Positions 8,180 through 15,112 of a stretch of 64,000 bases of DNA are shown piece by piece; position 1 is the stretch's first letter, and the number at the start of each line of letters is the position of its first letter. Made by a program: the position numbers and the translations under genes. Under the pieces are notes generated by a model, which was not told where the DNA came from, made no database searches, and saw nothing but the letters and a program-made list of their open reading frames with translations. Origin of the DNA: Empedobacter sp036647415 (GTDB lineage: Bacteria > Bacteroidota > Bacteroidia > Flavobacteriales > Weeksellaceae); the NCBI RefSeq assembly GCF_036647415.1, contig NZ_JAVXKG010000010.1, positions 1 to 64,000 on the forward strand, given 5' to 3'.

Positions 8180-8941
8180 ATGAAAACAAAGCACAACGAA
8201 ACTATTATAGAAACTTCATTACTTGAAGAAATGGAAGGTAAATACCTATCTGAAAGACTTTTAAGAAGTTGGTCAGAAGATTTTGCAGATGAAGACACAG
8301 GCGAAGTTGTTTCAATTGAAAGACACGAAGTATTATTTGATAAAGGTACTTTTTTAGATAAAACAACACTTTCAGAATTGAATTTTTATTTGACAAGTGG
8401 CGATGTTAAAAGTGTAAAAGTTGGTGACATTCAGCGCTTAGGTACTTTATCAATCAATTCTACAGCTTTATATTCTGTTACAGTTGCAGCCTTTAAAAAG
8501 AAATTCAATTTCTATTTATATGCCAATTCAATACAGAATGCTATTGAGATTTGCACAGATTTTTTAGAGCAAAAAATGATCGGATCATTTGTTTTTAAAT
8601 CAATCAAAGAAATTAATTACAGCACTTTAATTTCTGATAAAGAAGAAATTGAAGATGCCGAAAGTCATTCAAATGAAAATGAAGAAACTAAAGATTTCTA
8701 TTTCATAGAAATTGAAACTAAACAAGACGAATTCATCAACACTCAATCCTTTATTTTAAGAGCAAAAAACGCAGAAGATGCGAAAAATACTATAGAGAAA
8801 TACATCATTTTAAATCTTCCTGAAGATAGAAAAGATGAGCCTTTGGAAACGGCACTATTATCAGCTAAAACAGTTAGCTGTGAAAACTTAATTGATTTCA
8901 AATTTTCAAAAGAGTACTTCGAAAATGGAATTGATGAATAA
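8180..8941 (+). CDS. Unknown acidic early protein
   Basis: A 253-residue protein, strongly acidic, with two similar halves: a DVKSVKVGDIQRLGT...FYLYANSIQNAIEICTDFL region (about 75-135) and an ETKQDEFINTQSFILRAKNA...DAKNTIEKYIILNLP region (about 180-220). Both look like a strand followed by a helix (xFxLxAxNxxDAxxxxxxxI), as in the second half of many phage single-strand-binding or RecT-neighbour proteins. I do not recognise a family. It lies between a terminator and a tRNA-like gene. Confidence 0.6.
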   Translation: MKTKHNETIIETSLLEEMEGKYLSERLLRSWSEDFADEDTGEVVSIERHEVLFDKGTFLDKTTLSELNFYLTSGDVKSVKVGDIQRLGTLSINSTALYSVTVAAFKKKFNFYLYANSIQNAIEICTDFLEQKMIGSFVFKSIKEINYSTLISDKEEIEDAESHSNENEETKDFYFIEIETKQDEFINTQSFILRAKNAEDAKNTIEKYIILNLPEDRKDEPLETALLSAKTVSCENLIDFKFSKEYFENGIDE

Positions 8942-8970
8942 CATACCCATAATTGAGATTTAGTTGGTTA

Positions 8971-9063
8971 TCCCTTGTGGCGAAATGGTAGACGCAGTCT
9001 AAAAATGTAATGAAATAGATACCAAGATTATTACAAATTCAGGTTCGAATCCTGACAAGGGAG
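8971..9063 (+). tRNA. tRNA-Leu-like gene with an aberrant anticodon region
   Basis: The acceptor stem TCCCTTG (8971-8977) pairs fully with CAAGGGA (9056-9062). The D arm GCGAAATGGTAGACGC and the T arm TCAGG-TTCGAAT-CCTGA (9039-9055) are canonical and resemble tRNA-Leu. The 42 bases between A8996 and the T arm do not give a normal 5+7+5 anticodon arm: the only five-pair stem (GTCTA/TAGAT, one wobble) closes a 14-base loop, and TGTAAT/ATTACA (9006-9011/9030-9035) competes with it. No anticodon is assigned. It may be degenerate, or an unusual class II tRNA. Confidence 0.6.
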
Positions 9064-9079
9064 CAAAAACAACATTATT

Positions 9080-9217
9080 ATGAACAAACAACAAATCACA
9101 ATTCAGTTAATCGATGGTAGATGGCTTGTAAATAATAAGCAACTACACGATTGTTCAGAATGGGAACGTGAATTTATGAATCAGTTTTTTCAGCAGTATA
9201 AAAATGAAAAAATATGA
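9080..9217 (+). CDS. Unknown 45-residue protein
   Basis: A short frame that begins MNKQQITIQLIDGRWLVNNK and ends KNEKI, with a strand-turn-strand start (ITIQLIDGRWLVN) and a helical end. Its TGA stop overlaps the ATG of the next gene (ATGA at 9214-9217), the tight coupling typical of this operon and the main reason to accept it. No family recognised. Confidence 0.55.
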   Translation: MNKQQITIQLIDGRWLVNNKQLHDCSEWEREFMNQFFQQYKNEKI

Positions 9218-9648
9218 TTTACAAAACTCACAACATTCACCACCAACAAAGAGCAATTGAACGCTTTAAATTCTTAATAAATAAAAAAGCAACAATTGAA
9301 TTAACCGAAAAAAAGCCAAAACGAACAATAAAACAAAATAGTTATTTGCATATGATTTTAGGGTGGTTTGGTTTTGAATTCGGCTACACGCTTGAAGAGG
9401 TTAAGCAAGATATTTTTAAGAAAATAGTAAACCCAGTTATTTTTTACGAGGGAGAATTTGGGAATTTAGTTCCTATTCAAAGGTGGCGAAGTACAGCAAC
9501 TTTAGACACGAAAGAAATGACAATCGCAATCGACAATTTCAGAGATTACGCAAGTCGTGAAGCTGGTATTTATCTTCCAAGTCCTGATGAAAAGGATTTT
9601 TTAGATGAAATCTATATCGAATTAAAAAACAACAACATTATAAAATGA
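9214..9648 (+). CDS. NinB-like recombination protein
   Basis: A 144-residue protein. RTIKQNSYLHMILGWFGFEF followed by GYTLEEVKQDIFKK matches the NinB/Orf pattern (basic residues then QN...h..l......G.t..evK). In lambda, NinB/Orf binds single-stranded DNA and replaces RecFOR functions in phage recombination. The C-terminal half holds TKEMTIAIDNFRDYASREAG, a helix also seen in these proteins. Its place next to the exonuclease and replication genes fits. It overlaps its neighbours by four and three bases. Confidence 0.7.
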   Translation: MIYKTHNIHHQQRAIERFKFLINKKATIELTEKKPKRTIKQNSYLHMILGWFGFEFGYTLEEVKQDIFKKIVNPVIFYEGEFGNLVPIQRWRSTATLDTKEMTIAIDNFRDYASREAGIYLPSPDEKDFLDEIYIELKNNNIIK

Positions 9649-9809
9649 GGTCAGAACAACACAGAAACGAAGCATTTGCAAGTATAGTGAATGAACTTCC
9701 TGAAAAACGTCAATACATTTTCAATATCATCGCAAGAAACGTTGATATAACGATTCAAATATCCAATATAAATGGGTTTGGATTGATTCAAGAACAAGAA
9801 AGCGAGTGA
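9645..9809 (+). CDS. Unknown 54-residue protein
   Basis: A short frame starting at an ATG that overlaps the previous TGA (ATGA at 9645-9648) and ending TGA at 9807-9809, ten bases before the replication gene. The product is MRSEQHRNEAFASIVNELPE followed by a helix RQYIFNIIARNVDITIQ. No recognised domain; accepted on operon coupling and sensible composition. Confidence 0.5.
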   Translation: MRSEQHRNEAFASIVNELPEKRQYIFNIIARNVDITIQISNINGFGLIQEQESE

Positions 9810-9819
9810 GAATAGATAA

Positions 9820-10587
9820 ATGAATGGTTACAACTTGTCAAGAAATTTTTGGGATTTTTCATTTGAAAATCCTGATAAAATAAAACCTAATCACATTGCA
9901 GTTTATTTCTTTGCTATTGAGCAATGTAATCGTTTGGGATGGAAAAGAAAATTTAGTTTACCATCTTCAATGGTTATGGAAGCAACTAGTATAAGATCTT
10001 ACAATTCGTACATAAAAGTACTTAATGATTTAATTGATTATGGATTCATAGAGTTGATTGAAAAATCGAAAAACCAGTTCACCGCAAACATAATTGCCCT
10101 ATCAAAATTTGATGAACCAATATACAAAGCACTAGATAAAGCGATAATAAAGCAAGACACAAAGCTGAGTGAAAGCAATAGTGAAAGCACACAACAAAGC
10201 AATGATAGTATAAATAAACCAATAACAATAAACCAAGAAACAATAAACCACAAACAAGATGCGTGCGAAATTAGAGATTCAGAAATTTTTCAAAAAACAT
10301 CAGAATTCTTTTCACAAACAACCGAAGTTTTACAAATGCGAATGTTTGGAGATTTCAAAAGAATTGAGAACAACGGAAAGCTAGAACAGTTCGAAAAACA
10401 AACAATCGCTTACATCGAGTACAAGCAAAAAACAAAAGAGGTAGTTCACAGGTGGCAAAATTACCTTTCCGAATGGGAAACTGAAAACTGGATTGATAAA
10501 CTGAAAAAAGAAAAATCAAAAGGGGAAACTGAAAAAAAAGCATTTGAGCAAAATAAATCTGAAACCATAAAATCAATTGAATTATGA
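9820..10587 (+). CDS. Phage replication initiator-like protein (N-terminal winged helix)
   Basis: A 255-residue protein. The first 90 residues form a winged-helix region typical of Bacteroidetes phage replication proteins (FWDFSFENPDKIKPNHIAVY, then SLPSSMVMEATSIRSYNSYI and KVLNDLIDYGFIELI). A long, Ser/Asn/Gln-rich, low-complexity linker (about 108-150) leads to a charged helical C-terminus. The next gene, overlapping by four bases, is a DnaC-like loader, so the pair resembles the phage O/P-like or DnaD/DnaC-like replication modules. An origin may lie within or near this gene, but I saw no convincing iteron array. Confidence 0.7.
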   Translation: MNGYNLSRNFWDFSFENPDKIKPNHIAVYFFAIEQCNRLGWKRKFSLPSSMVMEATSIRSYNSYIKVLNDLIDYGFIELIEKSKNQFTANIIALSKFDEPIYKALDKAIIKQDTKLSESNSESTQQSNDSINKPITINQETINHKQDACEIRDSEIFQKTSEFFSQTTEVLQMRMFGDFKRIENNGKLEQFEKQTIAYIEYKQKTKEVVHRWQNYLSEWETENWIDKLKKEKSKGETEKKAFEQNKSETIKSIEL

Positions 10588-11393
10588 ATGGAATTGTAAA
10601 AATTGGAGATAAAATCGGTGAAAGTCTTGAAGGATTTGGAATTATCTCGAAACGAAAATATGAATACCTGAAAAGTTTTTCAGCTAACGGATTGAAATCT
10701 GAAGAATTGGAACAAATAAAACTTTATGAAGAAATCGAAAGTGTAAAAAAATCTGAATTTATACCAGTTCCAATCGTAGAAAAACAAAAACTAAAAAAAA
10801 TTGAGACGCTAGATTCTGATTTTATTTTTGAAAAGTTCAAAGAATTTTGGTTTACAACTCAAAAAAAAGAATTGATCCTGAATCAAGAGAACAAGAAATT
10901 AATTTTTGCGCTTTGTAAGTATTTTGGAAAACAAGCTGGACCATTTGATAATAAAAAAGGTTTAATTCTTTCAGGAGATTGTGGAGTTGGTAAGACTTCT
11001 ACAATTTTAACTTTCATTGAAATTGGAAAATGGATATACAAAGAAAGAGTTGATATGTTTATGTGTTTTCGTCAAATTTCAACAAATGAAATGGTTTACA
11101 TGTACGAAAATCCTGAAACTGACGTAGAGAAGTTTCACCAATTGTTAGCAAATGGAGAATGGTATTTTGATGACTTCGGAACAGAAAGAATGGCTTCACG
11201 ATATGGAAAGACTAATCTGCTTGAAGAGGTATTACAAAACAGGTATTTAAATCTTAAAAATAGAACTCTAATTACTACAAATCTAAAAATAGATGAGATT
11301 AGAAAACAATACGGTGAACGAGTTTATGATCGTATTTATGAACAATTTAATTATTTCGAATTATCAGGCGAAAGCTTTAGGAAAAACCTATAA
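10584..11393 (+). CDS. DnaC-like helicase-loader ATPase
   Basis: A 269-residue AAA+ protein. Residues about 128-137 form Walker A (SGDCGVGKTS), about 190-196 Walker B (WYFDDFG), and ITTNLKID with RVYDRIYEQF provides sensor 1 and the arginine region near the end (GESFRKNL). This is the DnaC/IstB pattern; in phages these proteins load the host DnaB helicase at the phage origin. The N-terminal 100 residues would bind helicase. It directly follows the initiator-like gene, with an ATGA overlap. Confidence 0.85.
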   Translation: MNGIVKIGDKIGESLEGFGIISKRKYEYLKSFSANGLKSEELEQIKLYEEIESVKKSEFIPVPIVEKQKLKKIETLDSDFIFEKFKEFWFTTQKKELILNQENKKLIFALCKYFGKQAGPFDNKKGLILSGDCGVGKTSTILTFIEIGKWIYKERVDMFMCFRQISTNEMVYMYENPETDVEKFHQLLANGEWYFDDFGTERMASRYGKTNLLEEVLQNRYLNLKNRTLITTNLKIDEIRKQYGERVYDRIYEQFNYFELSGESFRKNL

Positions 11394-11395
11394 CT

Positions 11396-11494
11396 ATGGA
11401 AAAATACGAGAAAGGCGGATGTTTCCGTGCGATACAAATTTTAACTACAACAGCGATTTTAACAGCTATTGTAATTTGGGGATTACTAAAATAA
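11396..11494 (+). CDS. Small single-span membrane peptide
   Basis: A 32-residue frame starting two bases after the loader gene. The product begins MEKYEKGGCFRAIQ and ends in a hydrophobic helix (ILTTTAILTAIVIWGLLK), suitable for one membrane span. No family recognised. Its place just before the retroelement target genes may be incidental. Too short to be certain. Confidence 0.45.
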   Translation: MEKYEKGGCFRAIQILTTTAILTAIVIWGLLK

Positions 11495-11510
11495 CTTTAA
11501 ATAAATAACA

Positions 11511-11966
11511 ATGAAAACATTACAAATTGAAATCCCAGAAGGATTTAAAATAGACACTTTTGACACAACTACAGGACAAATCAAATTCGCTCCTATTCCA
11601 AAAAGTATTTTTGAAAGAATTAAAACTTTACAAGACGCTATAGATGAATTAGGAGAACAAGACGAAGAAGTTAAATTTTTAAGATTATTAGAACCAATCG
11701 GAAAAGAAACTCATGTCTATGGACGACAAGAAGCTGTAGTTATAGCTAAAGCTTTACAAGAAGATTGGGTAGCTGATTTTTCAGATTCTGACCAAAGGAA
11801 ATATACTCCATATTATGAAGTTTCTTCTGCGGGCGGTTTCGTCTTTGGCGCTTACGATGGCTGGACTACGCTTACGGCTGTCGGCTCGCGCCTTTGCTTT
11901 AAAAGTAGAGAATTAGCAGAGTATGCAGGAAAACAATTTATTGAAATTCATAACAAGTATTTATAA
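11511..11966 (+). CDS. DGR variable target protein 1
   Basis: A 151-residue soluble-looking protein without signal peptide. The N-terminal half (PKSIFERIKTLQDAIDELGE, later VIAKALQEDWVADFSDS) is shared with the next gene. Residues about 104-129 are encoded by a variable repeat: SSAGGFV, then FGAYDGWTTLTA, then VGSRLCF. The tail KSRELAEYAGKQF is identical in both targets. Every difference from the template repeat at 12482-12558 falls on a template adenine, the mark of retroelement-driven diversification. The fold and ligand are unknown; similar GSRLCFKSRELAEYAGKQF proteins are common in Bacteroidetes phages (from memory). Confidence 0.85.
   Translation: MKTLQIEIPEGFKIDTFDTTTGQIKFAPIPKSIFERIKTLQDAIDELGEQDEEVKFLRLLEPIGKETHVYGRQEAVVIAKALQEDWVADFSDSDQRKYTPYYEVSSAGGFVFGAYDGWTTLTAVGSRLCFKSRELAEYAGKQFIEIHNKYL
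11821..11897 (+). repeat. Variable repeat 1 (VR1) of the DGR
   Basis: These 77 bases align without gaps to the template 12482-12558. They differ at 17 of 22 template adenines and at none of 55 other positions. Template Asn, Tyr and Asp codons (AAC, AAT, TAT, GAT) are the ones altered: N to G, G, T, L and A, Y to F and D to A. The repeat lies inside target gene 1. Confidence 0.95.
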
Positions 11967-11968
11967 AC

Positions 11969-12451
11969 ATGAAAACAAAAACTATCAATTTAACAGACAT
12001 CATTCCAGAAGGATTTATAATCGATTCTCTAAATGAAAATAAAACCGCAATCAATCTGAAACAGATACCTAAAGACATCAAAGAGCAAATCAAAACTTTT
12101 CAAGATGCAATCAATAAAGTTGGAGAAGATGATGAAGACGTAAAAGCATTACGAGTAATAGAGAATTTATCTATTCCAAAACACATAATTTCTCAACTAC
12201 AATCAATCATTATCGCAAAAGCACTTAACGAAGTCTGGGTTCCAGATTGGAGCGATAGTAGTCAATATAAGTATTTTCCTTACTTCGATATGGAAAGTTC
12301 TTCTGCGGGCGGTTTCGTCTGTAACGATTACGTTTACTGGAATGCGAATGCGCTTGTCGGCTCGCGCCTTTGCTTTAAAAGTAGAGAATTAGCAGAGTAT
12401 GCAGGAAAACAATTCAAAGATATTTACGAAGAACATTATGTAATTAAATAA
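11969..12451 (+). CDS. DGR variable target protein 2 (paralogue of target 1)
   Basis: A 160-residue paralogue, starting two bases after target 1. The shared frame includes IPKDIKEQIKTFQDAINKVG and IIIAKALNEVWVPDWSDS. Residues about 110-135 come from variable repeat 2: SSAGGFV, then CNDYVYWNANAL, then VGSRLCF, followed by the same KSRELAEYAGKQF tail. At the diversified sites it carries C, N, D, Y, V, Y, N, A, N, A, L, where target 1 carries F, G, A, Y, D, G, T, T, L, T, A. No signal or membrane segment. Two targets fed by one template would let the phage hold two different binding variants at once (inference). Confidence 0.85.
   Translation: MKTKTINLTDIIPEGFIIDSLNENKTAINLKQIPKDIKEQIKTFQDAINKVGEDDEDVKALRVIENLSIPKHIISQLQSIIIAKALNEVWVPDWSDSSQYKYFPYFDMESSSAGGFVCNDYVYWNANALVGSRLCFKSRELAEYAGKQFKDIYEEHYVIK
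12297..12373 (+). repeat. Variable repeat 2 (VR2) of the DGR
   Basis: Gap-free alignment to the template 12482-12558 shows changes at 13 of 22 template adenines and none at the 55 other positions. Five adenines are changed to the same base as in VR1 (template 12492, 12496, 12544, 12551 to G and 12555 to T), giving the Gly, Gly and Arg residues common to both targets. Confidence 0.95.
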
Positions 12452-12458
12452 AAAAATA

Positions 12459-12583
12459 GGTTGTGAAGTGTTAGAGCTGTTATTCTTCTGCAGGCAGTTT
12501 CGTCTATAACGATTACGATAACTGGAATACGAATACGAATGTCAGCTCGCACCTATGCGAGAAAAAATACAACACTTCAAACC
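12459..12583 (+). ncRNA. DGR template RNA core with closing stem
   Basis: The template repeat is enclosed by complementary arms: GGTT plus TGAAGTGTT (12459-12462 and 12464-12472, one bulged G) against AACACTTCA plus AACC (12571-12579 and 12580-12583). A perfect six-pair hairpin, CTCGCA/TGCGAG with loop CCTA (12546-12561), sits exactly at the template 3' end and is absent from both variable repeats. A further TTGTTA/TAACAA pairing lies in the spacer before the reverse transcriptase gene. This looks like a structured RNA primer-template, as DGR reverse transcriptases need; transcript ends are unknown. Confidence 0.65.
12482..12558 (+). repeat. Template repeat (TR) of the DGR
   Basis: The invariant copy, not inside a gene. 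Read in the target frame it would encode SSAGSFVYNDYDNWNTNTNV and then SSHLC: Asn codons AAC/AAT at the five most variable sites and TAT, TAC, GAT at others, the codon choice that gives widest diversity when adenines are randomised. After c12558 it diverges from both targets. Confidence 0.95.
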
Positions 12584-12663
12584 TTGTCCCTTGACAAAAA
12601 ATAAAAACTTTTATCCTGGTTGTTAGTAAGATTTTCTGAAAGCTACCAATAACAAGCAAAGCG

Positions 12664-13680
12664 ATGAAAAGAATAGGAAATATTTATCAAAGAATCATTT
12701 GTATTGAGAATTTGAAAAAAGCTGATGAGATTGCTCAAAAAGGAAAATCAAATCAATATGGTGTGAAAATTCACAATTCTAAAAAAGAAGAAAATATCTT
12801 GAAATTATATCACATGTTGAAGGAAAAAACATATCAAACTTCATTATACGATATTTTTAAAGTTTATGAACCAAAAGAACGTGAAGTTTATCGCTTACCA
12901 TATTTCCCAGACAGAATAACGCATCACGCAATTATGAATGTTCTCGAACCAATTTTTGTGTCAACGTTCACAAAAGATACATTTAGCTGTATCAAAGGCA
13001 GAGGAATACATAAATGTTCATTTGAACTTAGAAAAGCTTTGAAAGATTCAGAATATCAATATTGTTTGAAAATGGATATTAAAAAATTTTATCCAAATAT
13101 CAATCACAATGTTTTGAAATCTCTACTAAGACGGAAGTTTAAAGATAAAGATTTACTCTGGTTACTTGATGAAATTATTGATAGTGCAGATGGCGTTCCG
13201 ATTGGAAATTATCTAAGTCAATATTTTGCGAATTTCTATCTTACTTATTTTGATCATTGGTTGAAAGAAGAAATTAAAGTAAAACATTATTTCAGATATG
13301 CAGACGATTTGGTAATTCTATCAAAAAACAAAGATGAATTGCATTATTATCTAAAAATAATCAAAGAGTATTTAGACCAAAATCTAAAACTTACTATCAA
13401 AAATAATCATCGAATTTTCCCTATTTCAATAGGAATTGACTTTGTTGGATATGTACATTTTCAAAATCACACCCTTCTAAGAAAAGGCATTAAAAAGAAT
13501 TTTGCTCGAAAACTAAAAAAGAATCCATCAATCGAAACGGTTGCTTCTTATTTAGGTTGGACTAATCATTGCAACTCTCGAAATCTACTTCAAAAATTAT
13601 TGCCAAATGAACAATTTCAAGAACTTCAAAATAAAGCCAAATTTAACAAATTTTGTAGGAGACAAAATAAAAATAGATAG
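12664..13680 (+). CDS. DGR reverse transcriptase
   Basis: A 338-residue reverse transcriptase. Visible motifs: LKMDIKKFYPNI (near 137, first catalytic Asp), GVPIGNYLSQYFANFYL (near 177-193) and YFRYADDLVIL (YADD near 212). The [IVL]GxxxSQ motif (IGNYLSQ) is the signature separating DGR enzymes from group II intron and retron enzymes (QGxxxSP). The C-terminal region (IGIDFVGYVHFQNHTLLRKG, ASYLGWTNHC) is the usual thumb. Its role is to copy the template RNA while misreading adenines, giving cDNA that replaces the variable repeats. No intron maturase or endonuclease domain is present. Confidence 0.95.
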   Translation: MKRIGNIYQRIICIENLKKADEIAQKGKSNQYGVKIHNSKKEENILKLYHMLKEKTYQTSLYDIFKVYEPKEREVYRLPYFPDRITHHAIMNVLEPIFVSTFTKDTFSCIKGRGIHKCSFELRKALKDSEYQYCLKMDIKKFYPNINHNVLKSLLRRKFKDKDLLWLLDEIIDSADGVPIGNYLSQYFANFYLTYFDHWLKEEIKVKHYFRYADDLVILSKNKDELHYYLKIIKEYLDQNLKLTIKNNHRIFPISIGIDFVGYVHFQNHTLLRKGIKKNFARKLKKNPSIETVASYLGWTNHCNSRNLLQKLLPNEQFQELQNKAKFNKFCRRQNKNR

Positions 13681-13903
13681 AATCATCAATAGAGAAATTA
13701 TTGTACAAAAGTTTAAAATTGAAGACTCTAAAGCAAAACAAGGAACAAAATTCCTAACACTTCAAATTGAATTAAACGGAACTAATAATATCATTTTTAC
13801 AGGGTCAAAAATTTTACAAGAAATGATTTTACAAGTACCAGAAAATGGCTTTCCATTTAAAACAACAATTATTAGAGAAAATGAATACTTAGAATTTACA
13901 TAA
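13607..13903 (+). CDS. Small protein overlapping the DGR reverse transcriptase end
   Basis: A 98-residue frame whose first ATG lies 74 bases inside the reverse transcriptase gene. The conserved-looking part starts later (VGDKIKIDRIINREIIVQKF), contains FLTLQIELNGTNNIIFTGSK and ends FPFKTTIIRENEYLEF, a compact strand-rich pattern that could be an OB-like or ssDNA/RNA-binding fold. No usual start codon lies between the ATG and that part, so the start is uncertain. Similar small proteins follow DGR-type reverse transcriptases in other Bacteroidetes elements as far as I recall. With no Avd gene present, it is a candidate accessory factor; this is inference. Confidence 0.6.
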   Translation: MNNFKNFKIKPNLTNFVGDKIKIDRIINREIIVQKFKIEDSKAKQGTKFLTLQIELNGTNNIIFTGSKILQEMILQVPENGFPFKTTIIRENEYLEFT

Positions 13904-13918
13904 TAAAAAAAAATAGAG

Positions 13919-14152
13919 ATGAAAATAGAAGATTACAAAAAATTATGGGATTTACAGAAAGAAAACCCTAAAGTGTATCAAGCATTATGGTTTGAACTAT
14001 TAAATGCATCAGGATTCGCAGGAGTTCTCTCAAATGGAAATATTGTCGATAGAAGATATTTTCCAGAAGCAATACCAGTGCAAGAAAATAAATTATTTGG
14101 AGTAGCTAAACCTAAGGAACTAATCAAAAATAAATCAAATGATAAAAGCTAA
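13919..14152 (+). CDS. Unknown small protein
   Basis: A 77-residue protein with an N-terminal helix (MKIEDYKKLWDLQKENPKVY) and a conserved-looking middle (IVDRRYFPEAIPVQENKLFG). It lies 15 bases after the previous gene in the same operon. I do not recognise a family. Nothing suggests membrane or export signals. Confidence 0.55.
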   Translation: MKIEDYKKLWDLQKENPKVYQALWFELLNASGFAGVLSNGNIVDRRYFPEAIPVQENKLFGVAKPKELIKNKSNDKS

Positions 14153-14163
14153 TCAGATTTACA

Positions 14164-14436
14164 ATGACAGATTTAAACAAATACAACACAGCACTAGATT
14201 TAAGTAAGCTGAGTGCAGGAGAAATAAAAAGTATTTTATCATTAATTGAAGGTGTTAATGAGAAAATCTATCACGAAAGTCGTGAAAACTTGATAAATGG
14301 AGAATTTGATATTCATTTTCCTTATTTAGTTTTTAACGAAGATACTAATCAGTACACCGAATCAGCAGATGATGATTATATTTTAATCGAATCCCAAACA
14401 TTCAAACAAATACACTTCAATGCAAAAACACACTAA
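14164..14436 (+). CDS. Unknown small protein
   Basis: A 90-residue acidic protein. The first half is helical (LSKLSAGEIKSILSLIEGVN, then a charged helix) and the second half is short strands (FDIHFPYLVFNEDTNQYTE). Its end overlaps the HNH gene by 17 bases, suggesting translational coupling. No recognised domain. Confidence 0.55.
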   Translation: MTDLNKYNTALDLSKLSAGEIKSILSLIEGVNEKIYHESRENLINGEFDIHFPYLVFNEDTNQYTESADDDYILIESQTFKQIHFNAKTH

Positions 14437-14677
14437 AATATACATAAACCATTTCCCAAGTCATACGGGGCATTACAATTGCGAAGTATGCGGGAATACA
14501 GCAGTAGACATTCATCACATTGAGCCACGATCAAAGTTCGGAAAGAAAACAAAGGGCGATCAAGATAGAATTGAAAACCTCATCGCTTTATGTAGAAGTT
14601 GCCACGATGATGCACATGCGGAAATTTTATCGAAAGAAGAATTGACTGAAAGACATAATAAGAAGTTGGGAAAGTAA
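14420..14677 (+). CDS. HNH endonuclease
   Basis: An 85-residue HNH protein: a zinc pair CEVCGN, the catalytic VDIHHIEPRSKFG, then ENLIALCRSCHDDAH with the second zinc pair. This is the compact family often found beside phage terminases, where it helps DNA packaging or cleavage; here it is about 5 kb upstream of the terminase genes, so a role as free-standing homing-type nuclease is also possible. It ends in a shared terminator with the opposing regulator gene. Confidence 0.85.
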   Translation: MQKHTKIYINHFPSHTGHYNCEVCGNTAVDIHHIEPRSKFGKKTKGDQDRIENLIALCRSCHDDAHAEILSKEELTERHNKKLGK

Positions 14678-14697
14678 GGGAGATTTTCCCTTACTTT
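14671..14697. terminator. Bidirectional terminator between convergent genes
   Basis: AAAGTAAGGGA (14671-14681) pairs with TCCCTTACTTT (14687-14697) around a five-base loop, with T runs reachable in both directions. It overlaps the ends of the HNH gene and the convergent XRE gene. Confidence 0.85.
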
Positions 14698-14954
14698 TTT
14701 GGAAGTAAATATCCGATTAAAACCTCCTTTCCGTTTTCACCTTTTGTGTAAACTGGTTGCAATTTTTCATCTTCTCCTTCATCCAATAAATCCCTTACTT
14801 TAACTCCGATTGTTGCAGCGATTTTCTCTAATGTTTCTAAAGATGGATTTCTTAGATTGTTAGTAACTGTTCCTCTAGTCACACCTAAAGCATCTGCAAT
14901 TTTAGAATTATTAAATCCTTTCGCATCCATCATTTCTTTTATTTTGAATCTCAT
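14691..14954 (-). CDS. XRE-family regulator
   Basis: An 87-residue regulator with a textbook helix-turn-helix (KGFNNSKIADALGVTRGTVT, then NNLRNPSLETLEKIAATIGV) and a short tail. It is the only leftward gene in the middle of the prophage and faces the DUF3560 operon across a 158-base region that holds a -7 element. It probably controls that operon, separating early from middle genes; the operator was not identified. Confidence 0.8.
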   Translation of the reverse strand: MRFKIKEMMDAKGFNNSKIADALGVTRGTVTNNLRNPSLETLEKIAATIGVKVRDLLDEGEDEKLQPVYTKGENGKEVLIGYLLPKK

Positions 14955-15067
14955 AGTTTAATATTTATAAAACAAAACTAATGCTAATCGGATAATTAAT
15001 TTTAAATACGTAAAACATTTAACAAATAATTAACACGGATGAAAAATTTATCAATCATAAAACATTA

Positions 15068-15075
15068 TATATTTG
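15068..15075 (+). promoter_or_regulatory. Promoter -7 element of the DUF3560 operon
   Basis: TATATTTG matches TAnnTTTG exactly and lies 38 bases before the ATG at 15113, in the region divergent from the XRE gene. No convincing -33 element was seen. Confidence 0.6.
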
Positions 15076-15112
15076 TTGTATCAAAAATGTAAAACAATTA
15101 AATCAAAACACT

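Noticed and set aside
12452..12600. A third target gene around the template repeat
   Set aside because: The template can be read in the target frame, but no start or surrounding conserved target sequence is present and it diverges from the targets right after 12558; it is a template, not a gene.
12664..13680. Retron or group II intron
   Set aside because: The IGNYLSQ motif, the adjacent template/variable repeats and the lack of maturase or endonuclease domains and of msr/msd structure favour a DGR.
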